Shown: positions 11,336-23,705 of the stretch, piece after piece | Position numbering within the stretch: the first letter of the stretch is position 1 | Layout: each line of letters starts with the position of its first letter | NCBI GenBank assembly: GCA_973895155.1 | Contig: OZ316895.1 | Span: 24,304,001 to 24,368,000 of the forward strand | Reading direction: 5' to 3' | From: Marsupella aquatica | Lineage: Eukaryota > Marchantiophyta | Length of the DNA: 64,000 nucleotides | Translations under genes and position numbers: made by a program | Notes under the pieces: model-generated | What the model saw: only the letters and a program-made list of their open reading frames with translations | Database searches by the model: none | What the model was told of the DNA's origin: nothing

Positions 11336-13427
11336 TGTTTCTATAGCACTAGCATCAGATTCACAATACACCCCTTCTATCTCAATTGTCTGCACAAGTT
11401 GCTTGGAGCCTTCCAATATGAAAAAATAACTACAACTATTGAAAAACTCAATTTTGCAATTTTGAGGAACTATCTATCATTTGCTACCAATGAGGACGGT
11501 GGACAATGATGAACCACAGTCACAAGAAAAGATGCATGTCTTTATATTTCTTAGATCAACAAATGAGATCAAAAGTTTGAGATTAATTGTGATGGTGTGC
11601 ACTGTCTTTCACCGGGTTGAACTTTTAAGATCTTCATGATTGATCTTATTTATGTGCTATTGGGGTCTGGCCATAGCATCCTAAGATGCATCAAAAGAGA
11701 TTTTTAGTATGATTTTGTTGTCCGAAACCAGTGTGGGCTAGGATTATCTACTTTGCTACCTAGCTTTGGGATGTACTGACTACAGAAATTGGAAAAATGT
11801 CTTTCCCAAAACTTTTGGATTATTCTAGTCATACCAATCAGATGAAAGGGATTGAAGGAATTAAAAAAGAAGAAGATAGGAATTGGGGACCAAAGAAAAG
11901 TATATAGCGGAAGGTTAGTGTGATCAGGAACGGGAAGAAATTTGAGGTTGCAAGTTTAGGTTTCACAAACACACTATATATATAATCTTCTCATTCAACC
12001 CTCAACAATGGCCACAAAAAATAATGTGATCAACTTCATTACTTTTAGACCAAGCTTCTCACTTATGTTTGGCCTTGAGCTCACCTTCCTGGTTGTTTGC
12101 AACATTTGGGTTGAAGTGTGTGCCACCAGATGACATTGAGACCTGTGTAATAATTCGGGTAATAAAGTACAATGGAGGTCTGCTCAATTTATATAAGTGG
12201 CGAGACAAGGGTAGTGCTTGAGCCAGGCGGGAAAATGAGCTCTAATAACCTTTGTCTATTAGAGCGTCTCCAAAGTTACAGGCTGTTAGTCAGGCGGAGA
12301 GTTTCCTGTGCTTAAAGTGTGCAGTACACCAAGTTGGACACTTTTTTGCCCATCCATTTTTGCTAGTGCAGGCCAACTGGCCACATGTGAACCCTTTCAA
12401 AGTCCCCCACCCCCCCTTGGTTACACACGCCCGAAAGCCACCTCCCAGCCATAGTTTTGGCCACAATTGTTTTGTGGTCAGTAGCCCGAACCACAAAGAT
12501 TGAGAAGCCCTATTGCTTTCCTCACCAACATTAATGAGCGGTCCACAAATCTATTTATGTGTAGTAAGTCCTACAGTAAGAAGTATTCGTTTTACGTGGC
12601 GGCTCGATAGAAATTTCCACTCTACTCCTAAAAGCGACGGTCCAGATATCCTCAACTCAACAGTCAGTCCTTAGATTACTTTTTCGATTATCCACAGTGG
12701 TTCTCCGATTTTCGCGCTCCCTGGTCGGTCCGTTACTTCTAGTCCAGCAGACAAATGCCTGCTTTACAGGTCGACTGTTGGTTACCAGATTTAGATTTAA
12801 TCAATGCCAAAAACCCAGCTGGTACCCGAACGCATGCAGGCCGTAGATTCGGAAAAATAGAAGGCTCAGATTGATACTCTCTATGCAAGTAACGCGGTTT
12901 ACCCCGCTGTCAAGATTTCGTGCTTCTGGCCATTGGGTAACCACATACCATACAAGACCGACAGAGGAAAGTTTTCATCGAATAGATTGACCAATTCTTT
13001 CGAATGCCATCTCTTCAGGACGACGAATTTTTTAGGTGTGGTCTGCTCTCGAAGAATTCTGGCTGCCCACTCCACGTGCTCATTGTCGCTGGCATCGAGA
13101 GCTGGAAAGTAGCTGTATTTGGTGTCATTCGGAGCTTATTCGTGTCACATATTATAGGATAGAGCTCCCCATCATTTCCTACATTCGTTTGGAATAATAT
13201 CTGTATGTAATAGGTGTAATCTGCAGCTATCCGCAATCTCACTGATTTCATAACGTTCTTCTGGAAAATGTGCCTCGTATCGATCTCTCACGTTCGTCGT
13301 TTGAGCGGAGAAAGATTTTCGTTCACAATTCGTCTGCTGCTGCAATGGCTGCAGTCTCAGTATTATAACTGACGTGGTTCTTGTGCTTAATTGATCGAGA
13401 GATCTCCATCACTCCGGAATTATTACG
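11336..13427. other. Intergenic and peroxidase A upstream region
   Basis: No gene is supported. The last few hundred bases become less AT-rich towards the peroxidase gene. An ACGTG-type element (tgacgtgg, about 13370) follows tattataa (about 13362), which could be part of a promoter; this is inference. Confidence 0.35.
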
Positions 13428-13734
13428 TTGGAAGCATCGGATTCTTCACGCTGCAATTCCCGTCGGTTGAAGCTATCGATCCCCCCCGGAGGTACACGTC
13501 AAATTCCGATTGTACCAGAGAGCCAACTCTTGCGAAATTGTGACCAGGTCCGTGTGCGTGGGCGCGTCCATGGTGATCGGCTCATGCAGGCATTTGGAAC
13601 ACGTCGTCGACGACGACGGCTGCTAGGAGATTGAGCTAAGATAAGCCCGCTTTAGATAAATCGATAGGAGCGTGCTGGAAAATACTGAGCCAAGACTCCA
13701 AGAATTGCATCGTCAGCTCATCGAGGAATACGCA

Positions 13735-16700
13735 ATGGCGAAATCGACGGATTTAGCAGTGTTCCTCGTACTGGGAATTGTTTCGTCAATGCTGAATACA
13801 GAGGGCGTCGTGAAAGGGGCGCAGGGTCAGGTGCTCAGCGCGGACTTCTACAACACGAGTTGTCCACTGGCGCAGCAAACTGTCCGGAACAGGATGATCT
13901 TTCACTTCAAGCAGGACAGCTCGATCGCTGGCCAGCTTCTTCGTCTCCAATGGCACGACTGCGGCTGGACGGTATGTTCCCATGAGCTCCCAGTTCAAGG
14001 CCTTCGTCAATTGATGCAATTCATGCAGCATAAAATTTGAACCATCTATTTCTAAATTATACCTTTAAATTACTTCAGGAGTACTCGAAAATCTCTCGAT
14101 CCCCACCCTAGCTTAAAAAAAGTGAAGAAATCTTATGGAGTCTCGAATTGGCTGTCGGAAACCCCTTTTTTAAATGATAAGAAGGTTGAATGGTGGGGGA
14201 TGCCAAGGGAATGCTCGAATGGGAATGCTCGAACGTAAAATCCAATGGAAGGTAACTAGTGAATGATTTCAGCTAAAAGATTCTGAGATATAGCAACTCA
14301 CAGATGAAAGTGCTTCGTGGAAATTTTGATCATGAGAGGAACAAGGCTACCCTTGATTTTCCTGACAATTTGTAATAGAAGGTTTCAAGATGAAAAGATA
14401 CAACATGAGAAAACGCGCGCTTAGGGCGCCCTTTCGAGCTCAGTTGGTCCTAGGGTTCACCAAAACTACGATGAACTTGCTGAGTTTGAGACTTCCATCA
14501 TTGAACTCAAGTTTGAGCCGAGTACGTTCCAAGTTTCCATCAAAACCTTGATAAATTAGTAATCATTCGGAACTAGACAGGAAATTAAGTATCTAAATGA
14601 TGGAAAAAACGCCTGATTCATTCGGAACCTCTCACAGCTCAACTTCACAACTTTCGAGCTCAATTTGAGGCTTTCAGTGAAATCACGATGGATCACAGCT
14701 CGCCCTAAGCTTTCACTGCGCGAATCATAATGAGTTAGATTTCTGGCAAAGTTTAGGAATTTAACAAATTCTTGGTCACGACGTGCACGTCACCATCTAA
14801 GTAGTTTGAGAATTTTGAACGAAAAATGCATAATTAGCTAAAGTAGGTCTGTCGATCAGCAGCTGGGATGATCGGGCTCGGTAATTATACATGGGCTGGG
14901 TACGTAATCGGCTCGGAAGTTTCCACAGTTATGACTCAAATATGTCCTAATGGGTGGAAGCATATGCGTTCATGAATAATGTACATGCAGGGCTGTGATG
15001 CGTCGATTCTGATAACTGGACCCCAGTCCGAGCAGGGGGCAAGTGCGAACCTGTTGGTGAAGGGGTACGACGTCCTCGACGACATAAAAGCACATCTGGA
15101 GGCGATTTGCCCAGAAGTCGTCTCGTGTGCGGATATCATAACCATGGCCGCACGCGACAGCGTGCTCCTGGTAAGTTCTACACAAGTTAATTCTTGTTAC
15201 AAGTGTCCAACTTACGATCTGTTACCCATCGATTGAGCAGTTCACCGTCTTTATATAGACTTCAGAAGAGATTCATATCGACAATGGCCAATAAGTTAGT
15301 CTTTTCCTTTGCACTACCACTGATCGATGAGAAAGACCAATTGCCTCTTCCTTGTTGATGGGAAGCTTTCCCTTTCCGTTGTTTTGCAGACTGGCGGTCC
15401 TAATTTTTCGGTACCCCTCGGTCGTTTCGATTCTCTCGCCCCCGGTATCAATGTGGGCCTGCCAGGTCCGGATGACACAGCAGACACCATTACGAACTTC
15501 TTCCAGAATCTGGGTCTCGATGCCACGGACACCACCGTTCTCCTAGGTAACTTCTGAAACTGATTTCTCATTCTAAGAACACGTTGGATACCATCTTCTG
15601 CGAGCCAGTGTGGTATTATGAAATTGGTGGCAAATTCTTTGGTAGCAAGATTGATGCAGGAGCGAAACTTCAAAAAGGGAAACGAAGCTCAGCAACCAGA
15701 GTGACCGCTCGTGCAATTTCTTCTGCAGTTTGAGTATCTCATTTTCTGTATCCTGCAGTGTTACGGCAGTAGTTCAGTTTCTCAGACCGGTCACCGTGCA
15801 TGAATTCTGCTGGACTGGTTTGTCGACGGGACTCTCAATGTTGTAGGTCACTTTGTATAGAATTCGAACTGTTGTCCAGCAAAACTAACAAGATACAATC
15901 ATGATTACTCGGCAGCCGTAAGTTAGAGTATAATTCTATCTTCTAAGAGCTACAGGCTGTGGTACTATCGACTGTTGGCTCTGTCTCGATTTTGAGACAA
16001 CACTTTTCTAATTATTTAAGTCTGATAAGCTTATATAATCACAGCGCTGCAGCTGGAGTTTCTCATACTCTTGTGAGCTAGTGTAGTGCTACCAGATTGT
16101 GGCTCAGTCCTGTCGAATTAGTCCAGGCACATTCAGTTAAGAACATGCGTGGCTGCAGCTGGCCTGCAGGGCTTCTACGTCTTATATTACACTCCTGAGC
16201 CATTTCGTCACAAAAGCGAATCAACGTTGGTCATGGAGAGTTTATAGACTTGTTGTTTGCCGATCAGGTGACTACGATAGGTCGGCGAGCGGTTGAGAAT
16301 GGCGTTGATAGTGCTGGTCGACTTTACTGAGAGAGTCTGAGTATACTAACATTGCCGTTGTGTGTTTGAACAACGTGTTGCAGGAGCACACACGATAGGG
16401 TTGGCACATTGCAGCTCCTTTCTCGGCCGTTTGTACAATTTCAAGAACTCAGGCGCACCGGATCCCGCCATCGACCCGACGTTTCTCGTAACACTACAGC
16501 AAGCCTGCCCTCAGTCAAGCCAGAACCCGAACACAACGGTGGCATTGGACGATACGAGCGGATTGGCCTTCGACAACCATTGGTACGGAATGATGGCGAA
16601 TGGCCACGGTGTTCTTACAGTCGATCAAGAGTTCAACAACAGCACCTTGACAGCGGGTACGATGAAACAGATGTTGCTCAACGAGACTTTTTTCTTTGAA

Positions 16701-16916
16701 AGTTTCGCGGCCTCTTTGGTCAAGATGGGCCTGGTTGGCGTTTTGAACTCGACGACTGGAAATGTCCGAACGAACTGCAGTATTGCGAGAAATTCACCAC
16801 CTCCTCCTTCACCTTCACCTCAAGTTTCAGCGCCGGGTCCATCTGGAGTTACACCATCAGCAGGTCCAGCTGCCCAGTCACTAGAAGTTGCACCTCCACC
16901 TGTTTCAGGTGGATAG
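13735..16916 (+). CDS. Class III (secretory) peroxidase A, four exons, with Trp in the distal haem pocket
   Basis: Predicted haem peroxidase using H2O2 to oxidise phenolics in the wall or apoplast. Exons: 13735-13971, 14991-15170, 15390-15546 and 16384-16916. All introns are GT-AG (phases 0, 0, 1). The product is 368 aa with stop TAG. The N-terminus is a signal peptide ([15 protein letters not shown]). The distal motif is LLRLQWHDC: the catalytic Arg and His are present, but the usual RLHFHDCFV reads [10 protein letters not shown], placing Trp where class III enzymes have Phe41. Next come [28 protein letters not shown], the proximal haem-ligand motif [10 protein letters not shown] and, near the end, TNCS. 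All eight family cysteines are present. A C-terminal extension of about 40 residues ([19 protein letters not shown]..) goes beyond the usual family length, and its role is unknown. There are several N-glycosylation sequons. Start choice: ATG 13735 directly precedes the signal peptide; upstream in-frame codons are unlikely to be translated. Confidence 0.93.
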
Positions 16917-19399
16917 TTTCCTTAGCGATTCAAAGTTAACGACGACGGAAAATTAGTCCAATTTTAGGAAGTTAGATGTTGACAATTAATTCATTGTAGG
17001 AGTTTCATCGTAGGAGAGCTGTTTAGTTCATAGCTCGCGGAACAGCAGTTCTGTCACGCGCAGTACGCCGATTGATGTGCTCACTAGAGCATTTGGCAGT
17101 AACTACAAAGCAGTGACTCATGACTCATGCTCCGGATCGACAACAGAGGTTAGTCCTTAAATTGATTTGTACAAAGTTGATAACCCGAATAATTAGTATC
17201 CTACAGAGAGGACCTACTTTATGTCGATAGCCAAAGATTTTCATTGCTTTCAATGATCGATCTCAGATAGATGCTTGACACAAGAAGTACGTTTCAAATA
17301 GACCCGCCAGGCTGTTAGCAGGCTGGGACTGATCTGGATTTCTAGACATTGTATGCAAGGGAGCCCTTTAGTTTTGCCTAGAATGAGTTTTCTACATGAA
17401 ACAAATAAAAGTCAGGGGTGTTACACGGTCAATTCGCAAGTTCAACGATCTTGATAACCTAGTGCACGTAGCCCGCCCGGGAACGATACTCCAAATTGGT
17501 GGCAGGAGTTGGCTTCTGCTTGCTGCAACAGATTTCGCATCTTACAGGCATGCACATTGTTTAATTATTGAGTAATTAAGCTAAGTAGCTACTGCAGGCA
17601 ATGTCGGTCTTCGACCTTGGAGCGTCTTGTATTGATCATATGTGAGTACTACCCTTGGGTAGTTGGGAGACAATCGTACTCCTGATCGACCCCAGACGAT
17701 TACTTATCCGGGTGCCTCGCCCAAGAGAGATACTCCTGACCGGCAGCAGAATGATCGAAGATTCCTTGTGCTGTCAGCTACTAATCTCGAAATACCTCAA
17801 GGGTTTGCAAACGCATCGTTTTTTAGTAACTTAAGTTGCAGATATGCCCTCCAAATTGGTGGCAGCGAAGGTTTGCTTTGCTTCCAAAATTCTCCGGCGT
17901 GGCCTATAAATTACGCGGCTTACTATCTTCTGGGATTTCATTTTAATGTAATGACTAACAGCATTTAGGGTCATAAGGAACTTTAAGGTCGCTAAACGCG
18001 CAAATTATGATCAATTTTCAAGATTCTCTAAAAGCCCAAAGCTACCCAGCTGGCAGCTCAAAATTAGAATAGGCATTCATTAGCAATGAGGACGATAGTT
18101 ATTGAATGCCAAGGAACAGCTGGGGAACAACGGGAGTCCCTATCTGTTACAACAATGCACTGACTCATCCAAATGGGCTCCTGGTTTAGAAACTGGACTA
18201 CCTAGTACCTAGCCATGTACAGCACTTGATTAGATCCGAAGTACTGTAAAGCATTGTAATTTGCAAGCACTGTTTACAGAAAGCTTTAAGCAAACGATGC
18301 ACAGAAATCTTCTCAACGTCAGATGTTTGTACAACAGTCCGAGTCCTGTTTGAAAATGACAAAAGAGCAAAGATCAGGATGAGTCAGTTTTCGACTCGAA
18401 GCTTCAAAACAGAAGACGTCAGATTACAGTCCCCTATTACGCTTCCATACAAATTGGGCCATCTGTGTCCGCATGCATCCGGTCGAAGGAAGCGACCCAG
18501 GAAGGGATGAGCTGTACAGTAAAATGACAAAATGGCTCGAAGATGACAGTAAGTACTCATCGTTAAGGCTGCACGGCAAATGACACTAACTTAACGCTTA
18601 CGCTCTCAGGAAGGCAACCGAGGACATGCACAGCTGAGGAACGTCATAACCTGTACCATTATTATGAGACAGGCCAAACGGATCGACCAGGACTGGACAT
18701 ATACACAGTCTTTGCTCTGTCCTCCGCGATTTCAGGTGCAGGGCATCGAAGAAGATAGATAGGGGCCACGAGCAGGCTAACCGGGAGAGGGTTGTATGGC
18801 CTTTCGCAAGTTAAAAGCTGTACCTAATAAAGGAGGGGACAGTAGCTACAGGTCGAGCTACAGTAGTGCATCCTTTGCTTGGACGCTGCACGTACGGCAC
18901 GGATCCAATACCTCGCCATGGATATACTTGAGGCAACGACAACGTGCCTGATCGAGCAGTTCACTGCTGCCCGATCCTTCTAGAAATGTTTTTCTCCCGG
19001 GCCCAACATGATTGTAGATGCAATCCAAATGTCTGCTGCCTTGTGGGGAAAATCTGCTCCCAAACCAAATCTGCTCCCAAACCGATTCGTAGCGAACTTG
19101 GGACTCTGGCAGGTCAACGTAGGTTTCCTTGCCAGACTATCGGTACCTTCAGGGTCCAGCTAATCGGAGTGGTTACCTGCCCGTTGGTCATTCTTGTATA
19201 ATTGAGACGCTATTACAGTGGAAAAGTCCAGAATAACTATCTCAGGTGAGATGGTGAAGGAGAAGCTCGTAAGTTTTTCGAGACATTTTCATCGGAATTT
19301 TTCTTTTCGTCCCCCACCCCTCTTCTGCCCAACCCCTGGTACCCTGAAATTCCATTAAAGTCGAGTGTGTACCTCATACTATGGACAATGTGACGAGTC
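16917..19399. other. Intergenic, no gene supported
   Basis: It begins with the peroxidase A 3' UTR. The word ctccaaattggtggcag occurs twice (about 17490 and 17850), each followed by a similar stretch, and actcctga..g phrases also repeat near 17680 and 17732. This suggests two decayed copies of one repeat. No coding capacity was recognised. Confidence 0.4.
17404..17409 (+). promoter_or_regulatory. Candidate poly(A) signal for peroxidase A
   Basis: AATAAA lies about 490 nt after the stop. Its position is plausible but the 3' UTR would be long; weaker A/T-rich signals lie closer. Confidence 0.3.
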
Positions 19400-22045
19400 T
19401 CATAGTTCTCGGAGGGCCAGGTTGGGTGTTATCATCCGAGCAAACATTTTACCTGCAAACTTGGACGTCTGCAATGTTCGGAGGCTAATAATCTGGGGGC
19501 ACTTCTTGGAGGAGTGACCGAGAAGCCGGCTTTCATGAATTGCCTTTTTTCTATTTCTCCATGAAAATTTGGGACCATAGAAAGTATCCCTTAGGGAAGA
19601 GGGTTGCTTGGCTCCTGTAGAGAAGATCCACAGACAGAGCAGTTCATTTGGGTGGGAAGCAGTCCACGTATGCTCTATTACTGGAACGCGGAAGAAAATA
19701 TTGCGAATCTCTGTTTGAATAATTATCATTGCTTTTGAAATGGTAAGAATGTAGGAAAGCAATACTAGCGCTCGTGTTGAGAAACCCCGTGGTGTGAGAA
19801 TTGTAATCTTTCTGCCCTGATCAACATATGGAAGCAATGCTGAGGTCAATTCAATTTTTTGAAAAGCAAGCTGGATCTGCACATTACTTGATGTTTGCAA
19901 ATCATCACAAACACGAATGTCTGCAAACTGTTTTAAACACAAATTAGTGTGTATCACACTAATTTTGGTGTCACACTAATTGTTCACTCACACTAATTGA
20001 GATGGACAGTGACTGTGCGTAGAATTACAATCAATAAGCCCCCTACTAAGCTCCTGATTTTTTAATTTTGGTTACAGAATTCATGCTGAGTGAATGCTTC
20101 AGACGACAAGTAAGACTCATTTAAAACAGATCCAACAACTCAGGGACACTGCTGGAAGACCCTCGGTGGATAATATGTAGGCCTGGTTTTCCCGTCACCG
20201 CCAAGCCGTGTAAATCATCGATTGTCCGAACGAACAATCAGGGGGCATGCACCATTGCTCTATCTGAAAGAAATGAAATAACGAACGGTTAAGAAGTTCC
20301 TCTGACTTTGAGAATTATCAGCACTGGTGATTTGTTCAAACCAACTGGACATGAAACATGAGTTTTCCTTTCTTTCCTTTTTCGGCCATAAACTTGAAAC
20401 TTCTTGGATTGCTTGTCTGGACAGCCAGTCGTCTTGGTCGCTGATGTTTAGTGGGTGATCATGGATTTACGCGATCTCCTATTTTTGAGGAATTTTTGGG
20501 GGAGTGATTGAATTAATATGATCATGCATAATACTTCCTTCGCTACTGCTAATTTAACTCATCATTCTGCCAATCTCATTTCATGACAGAAATGAGATCA
20601 ACCAAACGAAGGGCTCCGCCAACTAATAAATTAATTGCATATACGTCATACATCAACCAGTATAAACAGTGTCAGCAATGAATCAGCGTGTATCAACAGG
20701 AAAAAAAGGCTAGCTTAGAGTTATATCCCGACAAATGGACGTTCAAGATCCTGTTTACTGGCCATCAGGCAAAGTGGGAGAATCGGTACATCCCCGAGTA
20801 CATCAATAGGTCTATAAGCACAATTTCCTGAGGAGAGACCAGACCAGTCATTGTCAACCCCCATCAGGCTGATACAAAACTGACACCCCAGGCAAAAACG
20901 CATATTAAGAAGTGTTCGGTGCCAGGCAAGGTGATTGATCTCAGGTGATTGGTTGAAATGCCCTCTACTCTATTAAAGGCCGACCAGATGTTACATAGCC
21001 CCAAGCTGAATGTCCAGGAGAATGACAAATAACAGGAATTTGGGTTGAGGAGAGGAGCCTAATAATCAGACCGTTCTAATTAAGAATGCAAGTCAAAGAG
21101 CAATTTCTCGAGCGTCTATGCCCCGACTTGAATTGCTGGTTAGCTTCAACGTTGCTTTTCACAAATTACGAGGCTTATCACCTAAGACTGAAACCCTAAG
21201 ACCTGAATTGGACGACCACATAAAGACGTTTGTGTCAACAGTAGCTAGCTTCCGATTGCAATTCAAGATGTCGGTACTTCAAGTTCATACGAGGGAACCT
21301 GTTACCACTAGACCTTTTGCCTGTGGAATTATCGGAAGCCAATTTGTGCCGAATTTGTGCCGAATTTGTGCCGAATTTGTGCCAATCGACGACAACCACG
21401 GTATTGGTTTGCTGTTCGGTCAAATCGCGCCCGCCACTTCGTAAGGGATCCGTGCATTCCTTGCTGTTTTTTGTTTTCTCTCTTCTCTTCGTCTCTCTTT
21501 GCTATTTCAGAGGTACTAGCTTGAGTGAGAGTCACCTTGCCCACAATCCCAGTTTTCCACTCCCACCCACAATTTTAGTTAGGCACCCAGAGAGTCACCA
21601 TCTGGAGGCTTCATTCTAGACAATGGGCCCTGAAGAGTAGCTTTGAATGTGATTATTTAATTAAATTTTTTCTCAATCTGTTGCTCTTGAGAATTGTGTT
21701 CTCAGAGTCTTCCTAACTTAAAATGCTCTTTGAAAATTGTGTACTCGATCTTTGAGAATAGAGTGCTCTGTCATCTGTTACTTGAAATTTTCTGACCACG
21801 TGCCTCTCCTCCCAGTTCCTTTGTGTTTCTCCTTTATGGAACAATTTAGAAAGGGATAGATACGACAAAGGGATAAATAACATTTGCGTCTCATAAAGCT
21901 GTTCCCCAACTTGGGAACAACTGTGTGTGTAAGTTCTTTAGTTCTGTCAAGAAAAGCTACCACTAGACATTCTCTTTTTTCAGTCCACAAGCAAAGCACC
22001 AACTGGACACAGTTCTGTAACTTACAATAGAGTGGTCCCAAGGTC
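19400..22045. other. Intergenic, no recognised gene
   Basis: The longest ORF (185 codons, minus strand, 19400-19957) has no recognisable motif. The word cacactaatt recurs at about 19954-19997. Around 20566-20600, gatctcattt-type arms form a small hairpin (atctcatttc / gaaatgagat). Confidence 0.35.
21341..21383. repeat. Four-copy 11-bp tandem repeat
   Basis: The unit aatttgtgccg is repeated from 21341, 21352, 21363 and 21374 (the last ends gcca). The 11-bp period would shift any reading frame, which argues against coding. Confidence 0.9.
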
Positions 22046-22171
22046 AGTCTCTAGGAAAACATCACCCTGGCAAGGTGTCAAGTTGTTTGAAAGTCTCTAG
22101 GAGAAATCACCCCAAAGTGCAAAGTTGTTTTGACAGTCTACAGGAGAAGTCACCCCAAGTGCAAAGTTTGA
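22046..22171. repeat. Three imperfect tandem units of about 40-46 bp
   Basis: Units start at 22046, 22092 and 22135 with agtctctagga or agtctacagga, followed by caccc and cagtgcaaagttgtt-type sequence. They are moderately diverged. Confidence 0.75.
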
Positions 22172-22391
22172 GCTCCTGAAATCCCATCATTGTTGCATGT
22201 CGAGGCGCATAACAAGAGTATGGTTAATTTGGTCATGGGACAGTTGCATCTCTGGGTAAGGGTTCCTACCACAGTGCTTGTGGACACTGCATCATTCCAT
22301 GGTGCGGTTCAAAAATTTAGGAATTCTCAATCGCCCTGAATGTGGCAAAGTCTGAATTTTCTACCCTTGCCACTTAGAAATCTCCACAATG

Positions 22392-22530
22392 TGTTGGCAA
22401 GAAGCATATTGCTGGGAGTTTTGGAGATTGGAATGGATAGAATCTCAATGTTGGCAAGAAGCAGATAAATCACGCAAAGCATTTGATGTTCCACTCCCAG
22501 CAATATGTGCTTCTTGCCAACATTGAGATT
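22392..22530. repeat. Foldback with two alternative pairings
   Basis: Arm 22508-22529 is the exact reverse complement of 22442-22463 (22 bp, core ttggcaagaagca). The longer segment 22493-22522 pairs with 22392-22419 through ttggcaagaagcatat and gctgggagt, with a 2-nt bulge. The three copies therefore give two competing hairpins. Confidence 0.85.
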
Positions 22531-22600
22531 TACTACAGTGTCACTCCCTTTTGTCACCTTATTCACTTTGCCGCTATTTTTAGTTTAATTACTATTTTGC

Positions 22601-22722
22601 CACTATTTTCCACCACTGGTTAAGTAAAGAGACTCCACAAAACTCAGGGTGATCCTACGGCACTATTTTCCACCACTGATTTAAGTAAAGAGACTCCGGA
22701 AAACTCAGAGTGATCCTAAGGT
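22601..22722. repeat. Two-copy tandem repeat, 60-bp unit
   Basis: Units start at 22601 and 22661 with cactattttccaccactg, then aagtaaagagactcc and gtgatccta. They are about 90% alike by eye. Confidence 0.85.
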
Positions 22723-23374
22723 ACCATCAACATCCTCAACACGCTCGCTCACCCTCAACAAGGGTTCTAGGGTGAAACCTGGTTGGATGTTGACCGTTTA
22801 ATTGTTTCAAGTTACTTAATTTACTTGACTAATAGTGGAATTAAAGATGGCACAACAGTAATGAAAGTGAAAAGAGTGACAATGTAATAAATCTCGCCTT
22901 GTCAAAATGGTCTATTGTGTTTACAATTTTATTTTCTAGATTTCTTAATAAATACAGGAAGGCCCCTATAGAAATAACGGATTGACAAGGTTGCTAGGAT
23001 GAACTCACAGAACCCTTACAAACACAAACCAAACACTAAATGATTATTTACGTAGTTGGCCTGCTCTGTTCGCCCTTCCTGTGGGGTTTATCGCAGGGGA
23101 CACAAAAATTTATATACAAACCTATACAAACACTGTCTATTAACCTTTTCTTCAAAGTCTCTACACTTCCTTAGTTTGCTACCCTAAGGTTTGAGTGCGT
23201 CCATATAAGTCTCCATAACCAACCTTTCAAGTGTCAATGGGGACTTTTCTTTCAGATTTAATTTCAAACTTGTTTTTAAACTTAATAGCTAAGGACTTTT
23301 CTTTAAGATTGCTTACCAAGATGAATGCAAAAAACACAAAATGAGTTGACAGGGCATCAAGTCCAGTGCTGTAC
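22723..23374. other. Intergenic, no gene seen
   Basis: AT-rich DNA with no ORF of note and no clear repeat boundary. Confidence 0.4.
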
Positions 23375-23705
23375 GTGGACTGCCAATAGAAAATCTGGGT
23401 TGCAAGTGCCAACAGGTTTGATAGGGGATTGGGAGTGCCACATGAAAACAAAATAGGGGGTTGCAGTAGGGTGACTCCAAGCACCCCAATAACAGAGATT
23501 TCATTCCTTCACGTAAGCTTAGACACCTATATACTCTGGGCTAAACTGCTAACAGAAAATCTGGATCTGAAACTTTGGCCTGCAAGTGCCAAAAGCTGTA
23601 GTTAAGATGTCCCTGGAAGGTTCCACATGAAAGCAACGTAGGTGATTCTAGTAGGGGTGAGTACACGCATCCCAATACTTGGAGAGAGATTCCATTCCTT
23701 CACAT
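23375..23705. repeat. Imperfect tandem duplication, about 165 bp
   Basis: Two segments beginning about 23377 and 23543 share agaaaatctgg, tgcaagtgccaa, ccacatgaaa and attccttcac (first copy atttcattccttcac) in the same order. Small insertions separate the blocks. Confidence 0.7.

Noticed and set aside
19400-19957. 185-codon minus-strand ORF
   Set aside because: No recognisable domain, no splice context, and AT-rich codon content like its surroundings.
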